Source of the DNA: Oscillospiraceae bacterium
Lineage (GTDB): Bacteria > Bacillota > Clostridia > Oscillospirales > CAG-272
Direction of reading: 5' to 3'
Assembly (NCBI GenBank): GCA_015063545.1
Contig: SVTX01000002.1
Coordinates: 67,672 to 99,763, forward strand
DNA: 32,092 bases
Every line of letters begins with the position of its first letter. Position 1 is the stretch's first letter. Position numbers and translations under genes: made by a program. Positions 18,301 through 26,325 of this stretch are shown here, one piece after another. The notes beneath the pieces are model-generated. The model had not been told where the DNA came from and made no database searches. It saw only the letters and a program-made list of their open reading frames with translations.

Positions 18301-19919
18301 TTGATATCTCGGCAGCTACAACCGTAGGTTCTTATGCGTTTGCATACTGTCCCGAGCTTATCTCGGTTAAATTCAATGAAAATGGTGTAACACTTGCAGA
18401 GGGCGCATTCGCAGAATCCTCCAAGCTCGCTACGCTCACAAACCTTAATAAGGTCACAGAAATCGGAGACTATGCTTTTGCATACACATCCGTAACGGTT
18501 GCAGATCTCTCAAACGCAACCTCTATAGGCTCACACGCATTCATAAAGAAGACCATGACAGACTTCACGGTCGTTCTCGGAGATGCTCTTGAGTCCATAG
18601 GAGATAACCCGTTCGCTTACTGCAATATCGCTCCCTTCTCCTCCTATGAGAAGGTTGAATTCAACGGCAGTGAATACCTCATTCCCACATATACGTATGA
18701 TATCAATGATTACGTTAAAGTGATCAACGGTTCTCTTTACACAGTTGTTCCCAACGGAGGACTTGAGCTTATATGCTTTGCGGGAATTGACTCAACAGAA
18801 TTTGTTGCCGACAACACAGTAAGAATTACTGCTTATGCCTTTGCAGGCACGAACGTTTCCTCGGTAGTTCTTCCTTACACCGTTCACTCTATAGGTCATA
18901 AGGCATTCTTTGATTGTAACAACCTCACATCCGTAACATTCACAAGCTACGATGCTCCCATTCTTGAGGAAGAATACGACTTTGACTACTATTACTCCTA
19001 CGACAATATTCCCGCTTCGGGATCGTTTGGATTCATAGACACAGACGGCGTAACAGAAATATACAAGGATGGTCTCGGAATCATTCCCTATTACATGTGG
19101 AACGTTTCTTCTCTCCCCAATAACTTCTTCTACGGTGCAAACTTCGTTGACTATATCGGTCACGTAAACACCAACGTAGTAATGATAAGACCCTCCAACG
19201 GAATCAACTACGATTCCTTCGTGCTAAACCAGTACTTCTCCGGAGTTATCAACGGTAAGGCGGCAGCAGATGAAATAACCTTGAATGCTATCAAGGTCAT
19301 CAACTCATTGCCCGAAACAATATTGCTCTCTCATAAGTCTCTCGTTGAGGCAGCGCGCGCAGCATACAATCTTGTAACAACCGTTGAACAACAGTCTCTT
19401 GTAACAAACTACTCGATACTTACAAACGCAGAGAGAAGAATCCAGGATCTTGAATATCTGCAGAACCAGCAGCCCGAAGAGCCTACTGACGATCCCATAG
19501 AGCAGCCTACAGAAACTCCTACCGAGCCTATAACAAACACCGCTGCTCCAAAAACTTCGCTTTCGGGCGAAAAGATAGCGATAATCGCTATGTCTGCAGG
19601 CTTGGCTATATTGCTTGCTCTCGCAATCGTATTCATGATACTCTACATCAAGTCCAAAAAGAATAATTCATCCGACAGCGCAGAAGAAAACGCCGAAGAT
19701 GCTTTGATCTCTGATGCAAACGCCGAAGATGCTTTGATCTCTGATGCAAACGGTGAAGAAGCCGTGGACACCGAAAGCGAGGCAGCCGCAAGCACAGACG
19801 AAATCGCAACCGATGAATCAACCGAAAATACGGTTGCCGAACCGACTGCGGAAAACGACGAATCAGCTGAAGAACAAGCAATCGAAAACACAGAACCCGA
19901 CAATACAGCTGAAAACTAA
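12336..19919 (+). CDS. Giant membrane-anchored S8 (subtilisin-family) protease with leucine-rich repeats
   Basis: 2527 residues. The order is: signal peptide (about 20-52); I9-like propeptide (about 80-195); subtilase domain with D229 (LDTGID), H307 (DHGTHVSG), N403 and S628 (GTSMACPN) all intact; inserted PA domain (about 505-575); Fn3-like domain as in lactocepin/C5a peptidase (about 710-860); two BIG2-like domains (about 1159-1245 and 1299-1372); about 28 BspA-type leucine-rich repeats with IGxYAFAGC-like cores (about 1384-2210); Pro/Thr linker; membrane helix (about 2414-2438) followed by KSKK; and an acidic cytoplasmic tail of 89 residues. It is predicted to cleave proteins at the cell surface, feeding the downstream peptide importer. 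Anchoring is by a helix, not LPXTG. The ATG at 12336 has no clear ribosome site. ATG at 12375, with AAAGG 14 bases before it, keeps the signal peptide and is an alternative start. Confidence 0.93.
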   Translation: MAKTKKRKAKTLIMKQKTLKRVTLSILVTLLVASMTLAFSASMVKEVAAAVAAPDTSYITLFDKNINTNKEQFYDNSVIYKLPDTVKDTDIISLIVEVPQAPLLETYKTANTDMSFSEYAVSDEAEEIRSNILSLKNELISDLEGTDIEYGSGASYASILSGFEISIKAADFEQTCKLFGDRANVIVSEVYKPAETKLVENEVNVYDTGIFDSSKFGYDGTGMVVAVLDTGIDYGHSAFSLENFTADRSKLGLTFEQISALMANNSFASERLYNGLTASDVYINEKIPFGFDYADYDPDVFPIKSDHGTHVSGIIAGKDDTITGVAPNAQLVEMKIFSDVQDSAIASWILTAVEDCVLLGVDVINMSIGTSCGFSRETDKEAMSGVYDRVREAGISLIVAASNSYNSTYGSEKNGNLGLTSNPDSGTVGSPSTYAGALSIASISGKKTPYLLYNDKIVYFTESSDKYSEEKNFLDDILPEGVNEKEFEYVTIPGVGRRADYTGVDVTGKIVLVKRGDTTFEEKANIAQEKGAVGIIVYNNVSGEIKMNVGSITIAACSIGQDDGEALAASASGKIKVSRSQTSGPFMSDFSSWGPTPDLKLKPELTAHGGSILSSVPGQAYDRISGTSMACPNIAGATALLRQYIINRFPEYKDNNVKIAEIANRLFMSTADIITNKNGLPYSVRKQGAGLANLDNSAKTNAYIITYDENGQATDKTKIELGDDPSKAGVYTLKFSVCNFGSTTLTYDISTYVLTEGVSDTKTNDGKTTVTEEAYELKDAVISIASAGANGNTLSVSAGQTVDVTVTVTLGAGDKEYLDKSFENGMYVEGFVVLDAKEENSVDLSVPYLAFYGDWTKAPLFDLDYFQTNKDELDDSISLLDKTLPDAYATRPIGGLNSDYVNYLGSYYFTQNPATTPIAADRKYISLSNQDDAVNSLRFVWAGMLRSAERIEITITEDATGKVIFSKTESDIRKSYGDGGSIYPANVKIEFSAIENQLKNNTKYTVKLKGYLDYGDGGENSNLNNEFEFPLVTDFQAPAATDCQFYTEYDKATEKTRLFAKVAIYDNHYAMSAQFGYVEYDPSDTEVPFTFQTFDKYMTPIYSEEDSVSYVVYELTDYIYQIKNNAYNKNTLAIAVYDYALNQATYEIELPDEISDLYFEEEEITLSPNEIFDLKPLIYPNTKWSELLQFTVTIPPTGEVARIVNNKLVAIAPGKCKVIATARDPITNKQKQASFILTVLGEDDEGYVEYDKTVTDNFFLSGYYVNKAFYMLNTEDRDVGVTGDNMKFGSSNYSLAMFPSEAVTLQYVLDAYYPAETDVVFKSSNDKIATVDENGKITAVAEGFASISVNVLLDGKSTYYSQSISIEVKNPFLNTGPSLTHYFGNGGTVEFPDSVAVTEIGQFAFSNFDYIAKDPAMGDIINDDYPELTKIWFIGDKDVTEGEKIKKVIIPLGVEKIGSYAFAGLVELEEVVIPHTVTMIDQGAFYGCTSLSKISYMDENGEIHSDNGLKYVKLINQSAFENTNLNGTYNLESAVAIASYAFRNCKNLDGIILGKNTVSVGDYAFASNVSLEKLTFEASKTKLGVYAFSGCSSLESVTLNTEVIPTGLFSGASALTEINLGASIAVIGEYAFAGTDIDTITIDAANKFFAVRDKYIVNTTGDTLVLVMPYIKGNFTLNDPAITKIGNGAFSGNKAITSVSMPYATSVGDFAFARCSSLASVELASTLTYIGDYAFYNTEISSLPSFAGVSSIGNYAFAGTNIENVNVPSGVKIGNSAFANCLVLENITIGNDVEIGNFAFGLVTSDNWSLVKGADGNYRYVFASPIHSLTIGDNAVIGDRAFYGACELESITLGQGAVIGEYAFYNTSKLTSIDGLSKALSIGAFAFNGDVYNIFTDSSAQSMLIDENNEYVYAYYSSAFTSIDLSAATSIGESSFAGCVNLESVTLGNAIKDIPNTAFIGCTVLTDIDLSGIETIGDSAFARTALTAVDISAATTVGSYAFAYCPELISVKFNENGVTLAEGAFAESSKLATLTNLNKVTEIGDYAFAYTSVTVADLSNATSIGSHAFIKKTMTDFTVVLGDALESIGDNPFAYCNIAPFSSYEKVEFNGSEYLIPTYTYDINDYVKVINGSLYTVVPNGGLELICFAGIDSTEFVADNTVRITAYAFAGTNVSSVVLPYTVHSIGHKAFFDCNNLTSVTFTSYDAPILEEEYDFDYYYSYDNIPASGSFGFIDTDGVTEIYKDGLGIIPYYMWNVSSLPNNFFYGANFVDYIGHVNTNVVMIRPSNGINYDSFVLNQYFSGVINGKAAADEITLNAIKVINSLPETILLSHKSLVEAARAAYNLVTTVEQQSLVTNYSILTNAERRIQDLEYLQNQQPEEPTDDPIEQPTETPTEPITNTAAPKTSLSGEKIAIIAMSAGLAILLALAIVFMILYIKSKKNNSSDSAEENAEDALISDANAEDALISDANGEEAVDTESEAAASTDEIATDESTENTVAEPTAENDESAEEQAIENTEPDNTAEN
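19689..19748 (+). repeat. Perfect 30-bp tandem duplication in the protease tail
   Basis: Two identical 30-bp units (19689-19718 and 19719-19748) encode NAEDALISDA twice in the acidic cytoplasmic tail. The lack of any difference points to recent slippage or duplication. Confidence 0.93.
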
Positions 19920-19987
19920 AAAACATACGACTTGTCCGTATAAGGACAGGATCTTACAAACACGTATAAAAAATACGGAAAATAAGC

Positions 19988-20031
19988 CCGATGAACTATG
20001 AGGGTAGATATTCCCTTGCATAGTTCATCGG
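19988..20031. promoter_or_regulatory. Long perfect hairpin before the lipoprotein ribosome site
   Basis: CCGATGAACTATG (19988-20000) pairs without mismatch with CATAGTTCATCGG (20019-20031), and AGGG/CCCT can extend the stem inward. There is no T-run, so it is not a standard terminator. The 3' arm ends on the first GG of an upstream GGAGG, and the GGAG used for the ATG at 20052 lies just beyond. Two weaker hairpins (19931-19950, and near 19963-19977) precede it. It may be an RNA processing, stability or translation-control element. Confidence 0.5.
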
Positions 20032-20051
20032 AGGCTTTGGAGAAACAACAA

Positions 20052-21446
20052 ATGAAGAAAATAATTAAGATTTCAATAGTTCTGGTAATGCTTCTCCTTT
20101 CAATTTTTGTTATCACGTCATGCTCAAGAAAAGACGCTTATTCTGATATAACAGATAAAGGCTACACAGTCAGCGTTAAATTTGACATTGGAGATGGCAT
20201 GTTTGAGGGAAGAAACGACCTTGTACTTGTTGATGTGTTCAATCTTTCCAAAGAAAAATCAGACGACAGTGGAAACAAGGTAATAAAAATCCTTGATCCC
20301 AACAGCACCCTGCGCGGTGACGAAGCGTTTGAATACAACTACAGCGGACATTATTTCGTCGGCTGGTATCAGGAGAGATATCCTCTGGAAGACGAACAAG
20401 GAAATATGCTTGACGAGTACGGAAACATTACCACAGATCCCGAACAGCAGGCTTATTACTATCAAAAGAAGTGGGATTTTGAAAAAGACAGACTCTCTGT
20501 TGATCCCTCAAAGGAATATTCCCCCGAAGAGCCTTGTCTGACACTTTATGCGGCATGGGTACCTCTTACCAAATTTGAGATTTATGCCCCCAACGAAAGC
20601 GGCGAATTTGAGCTTTTGGACATTCCCGACAATGATGAGGATTGTATAAAAGCGTCCGCACTCAACATTCCTCAGTGGGATAAGCAAAGCGGCGAATTGA
20701 TCTCCGTTGGCTTCCCTACCATAGACAACAAAACATTCAACAAAGCGTATTCGTCTCCCGAATGCACAGACGAATATGAAATAACCTCATCTACCGTTCT
20801 CGGACATATAGACGAGGAAAAGGGTATTCTCATATCCGATACTGTTAAAATCTATACCACATGGCTTGACGGAACGTGGTACAAGATATACAACGCGGGA
20901 GTTCTCGCAAACAAGACAGATGAAAATGCCAATTACGAAATATGCGCAAACCTTGATTTCTCCAGCATTCGCTGGTCCGATACCATGTTCGCGTCGAAAA
21001 CCTTCAACGGCACGCTCTGCAGCGAAGAAGGAAGCAATTATAAGCTTTCGGGAATTTTTGTAAGAGCAACCGGTGTTGAAGACGCAACCGGCATATTCCA
21101 TTCTCTCGGTGAGAATTCCGTTATTAAAAATATAACCTTTGAAAACACGGCACTTTCTGTATCCGGCTTGACCAAAGACAATATACTCAATTTGGGACTT
21201 ATTGCTTCCCTTAAGCCCGACGGCGCGGTGTTTGAAAATGTTGAATTTTCCGGCACAAACGTTATAACCATAGACACAGCGGGTATAAATGCCATAAAAA
21301 AGCACTCCGTAGGACTTGTATTCGGTTCGGGAGACTGTAGCAATATCGCTATGAATAACATTGACTGTGTTCCCGTGGACGAAAACGCACCGGTCAAGAT
21401 AATCGTTGACTACGAAACCGGCACTGTTCGTTTCATTCAACCTTAA
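20052..21446 (+). CDS. Lipoprotein with InlB-like and GLUG-like segments
   Basis: 464 residues from the ATG at 20052. GGAG lies 9 bases upstream, and the lipobox ITSC gives C24. An upstream in-frame ATG at 19998 would put 18 hydrophilic residues before the signal peptide and lies inside a hairpin, so I reject it. The N-terminal part (about 35-170) holds VKFDIGDG and GHYFVGWYQERY, like Listeria-Bacteroides InlB-type repeats. The C-terminal part (about 290-460) has LSGIF, GIFHSLGENSVIKNITFEN and LGLIAS, like GLUG-type beta-solenoid repeats. Its function is not known; binding at the cell surface is a guess. It stands between the protease and the importer, 30 bases before oppA, and is probably cotranscribed with the importer. 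Confidence 0.85.
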   Translation: MKKIIKISIVLVMLLLSIFVITSCSRKDAYSDITDKGYTVSVKFDIGDGMFEGRNDLVLVDVFNLSKEKSDDSGNKVIKILDPNSTLRGDEAFEYNYSGHYFVGWYQERYPLEDEQGNMLDEYGNITTDPEQQAYYYQKKWDFEKDRLSVDPSKEYSPEEPCLTLYAAWVPLTKFEIYAPNESGEFELLDIPDNDEDCIKASALNIPQWDKQSGELISVGFPTIDNKTFNKAYSSPECTDEYEITSSTVLGHIDEEKGILISDTVKIYTTWLDGTWYKIYNAGVLANKTDENANYEICANLDFSSIRWSDTMFASKTFNGTLCSEEGSNYKLSGIFVRATGVEDATGIFHSLGENSVIKNITFENTALSVSGLTKDNILNLGLIASLKPDGAVFENVEFSGTNVITIDTAGINAIKKHSVGLVFGSGDCSNIAMNNIDCVPVDENAPVKIIVDYETGTVRFIQP

Positions 21447-21476
21447 CATTGAAAAAAATTCAGGAGGAAATATATA

Positions 21477-24095
21477 ATGAAAACAAAAATTTTGTCCCTG
21501 ATTCTTTGCCTTGCTCTTTGCATCAGCGCCCTTGGCGTTCTTGCTTCCTGCGGCAAAAAACAGGACGGCACAACCCCCAATGCTACTAATCCCGACGCTC
21601 CCGGTAGTACCGGCAAAAAGCCCGACGCATTGGTTGTTATGACAGAAGACCTTGACGGTCTCTTCAATCCCTTCTACTCTACCACCGCAAACGATGCTAC
21701 GATCGTTGCTATGACACAGCTCGGCATGATCACTACTGATTATGTTAACGGCGAAGTGGTTGAGGCTTACGGCGATGAGCACGCTGTAGTTGTTAAGGAT
21801 TACATGAACTCATACAACGCGGCGAGTGATAAAACGACCTATACATTCGTCATTAAGAACGGACTCAAGTTCTCCGATGGCAAGCCCCTGACAATGCACG
21901 ACGTTCTCTTCAACATGTACGTTTACCTTGATCCTACATACGCAGGTTCTTCTACAATGTACTCTATCGACATCGTAGGTCTTCAGGAGTACAGAACTCA
22001 GCAGGCGACCTCCGGTTCAACAGGCGGAAGCTCCGCTGCTATTGACAAGGCTGCTCAGGACAGAGCTCAGGACCGTATCAACGAGCTTATCAACGTATTT
22101 AAGCAGATCGGTAAAACAGGAACTCAGGGTTCGTACTACGCGTCTGTAGATGACATGAAGGCTTACCTTGCAACACATAATCCTTCCGACGGATACAAGG
22201 CTGCTGTTTCTGTATCTTCCAAGTTCAACGAGGTTACATCCGCTAACGTTCTTGCCGACTATGAGAAGGCTCTCCAGCTCTTCCGCGAGGAGCTTGAATC
22301 CGACTATAGCGGCGCTACGGAAAACTTCGTTGAGGAGCCCTACAAGTCTTGCGGTGTTGTGTTTGACGAGGTTCTCTCCTTCATGGCTCTTGAAGGCTAT
22401 GTAAAGTTTGAGTATGAAAAGATCGACGGCAAAGATAACTACAACAAGATCGAAAAGGTAGTAATTAACTACAACCAGGACGTAATCAACTCTAAGGAAG
22501 CGGCTATCAACTTCGTATTTGAAGACAAGATCGAAAACAACTTCGACCAGGTAGTTTCCTACTGGCAGACAGCTTCCAAGCTTCTTACAGACTTCACAGC
22601 AAAGGCTAAGGAAGTTCTTCTTAAAGAAAACATGTCCGACGGAAGCGGCATGAAGTACCCCAACATCTCCGGTATCGTTTCTCTCGGTCACACCACGGAT
22701 ACACAGACTGTAACAATTGGTGACAATACTTACACGGTTGCTCACGAGCACAACGCAGACGGAACAGTAAAGAACAGCGAAGAATATGACGTTCTTCAGA
22801 TCACAATAAACGGCGTTGACCCCAAGGCTATCTGGAGCTTTGCTTTCAGCGTTGCTCCCCAGCACTACTACGCTAAGGGCTACACTGTTGATATCGCAAA
22901 CAACAAGTTCGGTGTTGAATGGGCTTCCCACGAATTCATGACCAACGTTATTCAGGCAACCGAGGTAACAAAGGTTCCTATGGGCGCAGGTCCTTACAAA
23001 GCAACTAACAAGGATAATGCAGATAACCCCAAGGGTAACGAATTCTATTCAAACAACGTTGTTTACTTCAAGGCAAACTCCAACTTCATGTTCCCTGTCA
23101 AGACAGAAAAGCTCCGCTACCAGGTAGTAAGCTCTTCTAACGCACTCAACGCACTTCAGGCAGGTTCCGTTCACTTCGTATCTCCTCAGCTCACTGATAA
23201 CAACATGGCAAAAATCGAGGAGCTTAAGAGCAGCGGTATCGAGAGCATGTTCACAGACCAGCTCGGTTACGGTTATATCGGTATAAACGCAGGTAAGATC
23301 CCGGATATCAATATCCGTAAGGCTATTATGACCGCAATGGATACAAGCCGCGCTATCGACTACTACCGTTCAGGTACTGCTTCCACAATTTACTGGCCCA
23401 TGTCCAAGGTAAGCTGGGCATATCCTAAAGGCGACTCCGAATATGACAACGGTCACTCCTACCCTGCAATTAAGTTTGATGAAAACACAGCTAAGGCACA
23501 GATAAAGGAATATATGAAGGCTGCCAAGGTATCCGCAGGACACTCCAGCCTTAAGATCACATTCACTATCGCAGGCGCAAACCTTACAGAGCACCCTGCA
23601 TACAACGTGTTCCTCAACGCAGCAGCTATTCTTAACGACTGCGGTTGGAATATCGAGGTAGTTGCGGATACACAGGCACTCACAAAGCTCTCCACAGGTT
23701 CGCTCGCAGTATGGGCTGCAGCTTGGGGCTCAACTGTTGACCCTGACCTCTATCAGGTATATCATAAGAACTCCACAGCAACAAGCACACTCGCATGGGG
23801 CTACCGTGAGATTCTTGCTAACCCCTCCAAGTACTCCGAAGAGAACACAATAATCAACGAGCTTAGCGATCTCATAGATCAGGCGCGCGAAACAGATAAC
23901 CAGGCAAAGCGTACAGAGCTTTATGAAAAGGCTATGAAGAAGATCCTTGATCTTGCAGTAGAGCTTCCCGTATATCAGAGAAGCGTACTCTACGCTTACG
24001 ACTCCACTGTTATCAATAAAGATACTCTTCCCAAGGAGATCAATCCCTTCTCCAGTCCTCTTGACAAGATTTGGGAAATTGAACTTGTTGGATAA
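21477..24095 (+). CDS. oppA: Oligopeptide ABC transporter substrate-binding lipoprotein (SBP family 5)
   Basis: 872 residues, lipobox LASC (C25), AGGAGGAA before the ATG. It captures peptides outside the cell and delivers them to the OppBC pore. Family-5 landmarks: TYTFVIKNGLKFSDGKPLT near the N-terminus, the GAGPYKA segment, LNALQAGSVHFV, and the GYGYIGINAGKIPDINIRKAIMTAMD-like region typical of OppA/DppA (split here by the usual lobe boundary). It is about 300 residues longer than usual. The extra part lies around residues 165-440, between the first lobe and the GVDPKAIWSFAF segment. It is charged, partly helical (AAQDRAQDRINELINVF) and preceded by a Ser/Gly-rich stretch. Substrate range cannot be read from sequence, but a peptide ligand fits the protease upstream and the ATPase pair downstream. 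Confidence 0.92.
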   Translation: MKTKILSLILCLALCISALGVLASCGKKQDGTTPNATNPDAPGSTGKKPDALVVMTEDLDGLFNPFYSTTANDATIVAMTQLGMITTDYVNGEVVEAYGDEHAVVVKDYMNSYNAASDKTTYTFVIKNGLKFSDGKPLTMHDVLFNMYVYLDPTYAGSSTMYSIDIVGLQEYRTQQATSGSTGGSSAAIDKAAQDRAQDRINELINVFKQIGKTGTQGSYYASVDDMKAYLATHNPSDGYKAAVSVSSKFNEVTSANVLADYEKALQLFREELESDYSGATENFVEEPYKSCGVVFDEVLSFMALEGYVKFEYEKIDGKDNYNKIEKVVINYNQDVINSKEAAINFVFEDKIENNFDQVVSYWQTASKLLTDFTAKAKEVLLKENMSDGSGMKYPNISGIVSLGHTTDTQTVTIGDNTYTVAHEHNADGTVKNSEEYDVLQITINGVDPKAIWSFAFSVAPQHYYAKGYTVDIANNKFGVEWASHEFMTNVIQATEVTKVPMGAGPYKATNKDNADNPKGNEFYSNNVVYFKANSNFMFPVKTEKLRYQVVSSSNALNALQAGSVHFVSPQLTDNNMAKIEELKSSGIESMFTDQLGYGYIGINAGKIPDINIRKAIMTAMDTSRAIDYYRSGTASTIYWPMSKVSWAYPKGDSEYDNGHSYPAIKFDENTAKAQIKEYMKAAKVSAGHSSLKITFTIAGANLTEHPAYNVFLNAAAILNDCGWNIEVVADTQALTKLSTGSLAVWAAAWGSTVDPDLYQVYHKNSTATSTLAWGYREILANPSKYSEENTIINELSDLIDQARETDNQAKRTELYEKAMKKILDLAVELPVYQRSVLYAYDSTVINKDTLPKEINPFSSPLDKIWEIELVG

Positions 24096-24122
24096 TCAAA
24101 CTCAGACGATCAGAGGTAGATC

Positions 24123-25211
24123 ATGCTTAAATATATACTGAAAAGACTTGGACTTTCAATTCTGATTCTTCTCGGTGTTTCATTGATACTATACTTTTTA
24201 ATCAGGTGCATGCCCGTCGATTTTATCAGAAGTAAGATCGACGCCATGAACCAAGGCGGCGCAACGATCAAGCCGGATGCTCAGGTTACCATGTACACCT
24301 CATACGGCTTGGACGTTCCCGAAGATGTTGTTGAAGAATATAGGAATCAATTAAAAACCGAAGGACGGCTTGAAGAACTTGATAAGTTCAACAAAGAATA
24401 CGGAAACGATTCCGGATTTGTAAAAATGCTCAAGGGATACTTGGGTTGGCTTGGAAAAATATGCCGACTTGATTTCGGAAAGAGCTTCAAATACGGTGAC
24501 AATGTCGTAAACGTAATTAAAGACAACATGGGAGTTTCCTTCGCTATTGCTTTGATTGCAACGATATTTGAATTTTTGATAGCTATCCCTCTCGGAATCA
24601 CAGCCGCAACACATCAATATTCCATAAGAGACTATATCGTAACCATCCTCGTTATGATAGGAATCTCGCTACCCGCGTTCTTCTTTGGACAGGTGCTGAA
24701 AAATCTATTGGCGATGAAGCTGGGATGGTTCTATCCATCCGGACTTGTCAATGCTGCGGTTTCGGGAATGACCTTCTGGGAACAGATCGTAGACTATTTC
24801 AGACACTTGTTTATTCCTATTTTGACCGTTGTAATACTCAGCATCGGCGGACGTATGAGAATGACTCGTACCAATATGCTTGAAGTCATGAACTCAGACT
24901 ACATCCGAACCGCGCGAGCTAAAGGTCTTAAGGAAAAAACCGTAATTTATAAGCACGCATTCAGAAATACGCTCATTCCCCTCGTAACCTCCCTTGCCGG
25001 ATTGCTCCCCTCCCTGTTCTCGGGAGCTATCATCACAGAGCAGGTATTTGACCTGCCCGGTATCGGTAACATCGCTCTTCAGGCAATGAGCGCAGGTGAT
25101 ATTCCGTTTATCATGGGATACAATATGTTTCTGGCTCTCCTCAGCGTTATAGGTGTTCTGCTCTCAGACCTTATGTACGCCGTTGTTGACCCCAGAGTTA
25201 AACTGTCATAA
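24123..25211 (+). CDS. oppB: Oligopeptide ABC transporter permease OppB/DppB
   Basis: 362 residues, with AGAGGTAG close before the ATG. The protein begins with the family's usual first helix (ILKRLGLSILILLGVSLILY) and ends with DPRVKLS. The cytoplasmic EAA loop that contacts the ATPases is clear (DYIRTARAKGLKEKTVIYKH). The loop after the first helix (about 35-135) is longer than in E. coli OppB (306 residues) and highly charged. The gene follows oppA by 27 bases and precedes oppC by 12, so it is one operon. Opp and Dpp permeases cannot be told apart here; the symbol is by operon order. Confidence 0.92.
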   Translation: MLKYILKRLGLSILILLGVSLILYFLIRCMPVDFIRSKIDAMNQGGATIKPDAQVTMYTSYGLDVPEDVVEEYRNQLKTEGRLEELDKFNKEYGNDSGFVKMLKGYLGWLGKICRLDFGKSFKYGDNVVNVIKDNMGVSFAIALIATIFEFLIAIPLGITAATHQYSIRDYIVTILVMIGISLPAFFFGQVLKNLLAMKLGWFYPSGLVNAAVSGMTFWEQIVDYFRHLFIPILTVVILSIGGRMRMTRTNMLEVMNSDYIRTARAKGLKEKTVIYKHAFRNTLIPLVTSLAGLLPSLFSGAIITEQVFDLPGIGNIALQAMSAGDIPFIMGYNMFLALLSVIGVLLSDLMYAVVDPRVKLS

Positions 25212-25223
25212 AGGAGGGGCGTT

Positions 25224-26321
25224 ATGGAAAACAAAGAATTTAACAACTTAGAAGAATCCGCAGTTGAAGTAACTCCCACCCCTGCAGATATTGAAGAACC
25301 CGACTACAAAGGCGACGACGAATTGCTTGAAAGAAACGTCAAGCTCATGTCCCCCATGCAAATGGTGCTCCGTCGATTCTTCCGTTCAAAGCTCTCCATT
25401 ATCGGACTTGTTCTTATCATTGGTCTGTTTGTATTCTGTTGGGTAGGTCCTCTTATCTATAATAAATGGGAACCCACCGAAATGGATAACAGCGGCAAGT
25501 GGGAAGTTGAAACTCCCGTAGTCATTGAATATGAGGACGAGGACGGAAAGCACGAATTTTATAAGGTCACAGAGGTAAAGAAAAAGGCAAATGCCTTAGC
25601 TGATCCCAGCAGTGACCATCCCCTCGGAACCGACAAGATCGGCAGAGACGTTCTTGCCCGTGTTATGGAGGGCGGTAAGGTATCTCTTACCATAAGCTTC
25701 CTCTCAGTATTTATCATTACTCTGTTCGGAGTTGTTTTCGGTGGAATTGCCGGATACTTTGGCGGTGTGATAGATAACATAATAATGAGACTGTGTGATA
25801 TTCTTATGTGTTTGCCCGGATTCCCTATCCTTTTGATAGTGGGTACCGTGTTGCAAAATGAAAGCTTGGGAATAGCATCACAGCACAGAATTTATTATTT
25901 GATGGGCTTCTTAACACTCATTTCGTGGTCCGGAACCGCACGTTTGGTAAGAGGTCAGATCCTCTCCCTTCGTGAACAGGAATACATGGTAGCGGCGGAA
26001 GCTATGGGATATTCTACGGGAAGAAAGATATTCAAGCATCTTGTTCCTAACGTAATGCCCCAGCTTATCGTTTCCATGACATTGAGCCTTGGTAGTATGA
26101 TCCTTTACGAGGCTTCCCTTTCCTACCTCGGTCTCGGTGCTCCCGAGCAGCATGCCGCATGGGGTACGATGATAAACATTGTCGTAGAAGACCCGAACAT
26201 TCTGGAAAATTACTTTAACATATGGGGACCTCCCGGTATCTGTATCATTCTCGCCGTTTTGGGATTCAACTTCATCGGCGATGGCTTGCGCGATGCCCTT
26301 GACCCCAAAATGAGGAGGTAA
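25224..26321 (+). CDS. oppC: Oligopeptide ABC transporter permease OppC/DppC
   Basis: 365 residues, AAAGGAGG before the ATG. It has a charged N-terminal cytoplasmic stretch of about 65 residues, the first helix (LSIIGLVLIIGLFVFCWVGP), an extracytoplasmic loop with the family motif HPLGTDKIGRDVLARVM, and further helices with the EAA loop AAEAMGYSTGRKIFKHLVP. The C-terminus, GFNFIGDGLRDALDPKMRR, is characteristic of DppC/OppC. An acidic insert (YEDEDGKHEFYKVTEV) lengthens the first outer loop. It pairs with OppB to make the pore. The stop codon overlaps the ribosome site of oppD, which suggests translational coupling. Confidence 0.93.
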   Translation: MENKEFNNLEESAVEVTPTPADIEEPDYKGDDELLERNVKLMSPMQMVLRRFFRSKLSIIGLVLIIGLFVFCWVGPLIYNKWEPTEMDNSGKWEVETPVVIEYEDEDGKHEFYKVTEVKKKANALADPSSDHPLGTDKIGRDVLARVMEGGKVSLTISFLSVFIITLFGVVFGGIAGYFGGVIDNIIMRLCDILMCLPGFPILLIVGTVLQNESLGIASQHRIYYLMGFLTLISWSGTARLVRGQILSLREQEYMVAAEAMGYSTGRKIFKHLVPNVMPQLIVSMTLSLGSMILYEASLSYLGLGAPEQHAAWGTMINIVVEDPNILENYFNIWGPPGICIILAVLGFNFIGDGLRDALDPKMRR

Positions 26322-26325
26322 TCGT

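Noticed and set aside
19998-20051. Upstream start of the 464-residue lipoprotein
   Set aside because: It would bury the signal peptide behind 18 hydrophilic residues and start inside a stable hairpin.
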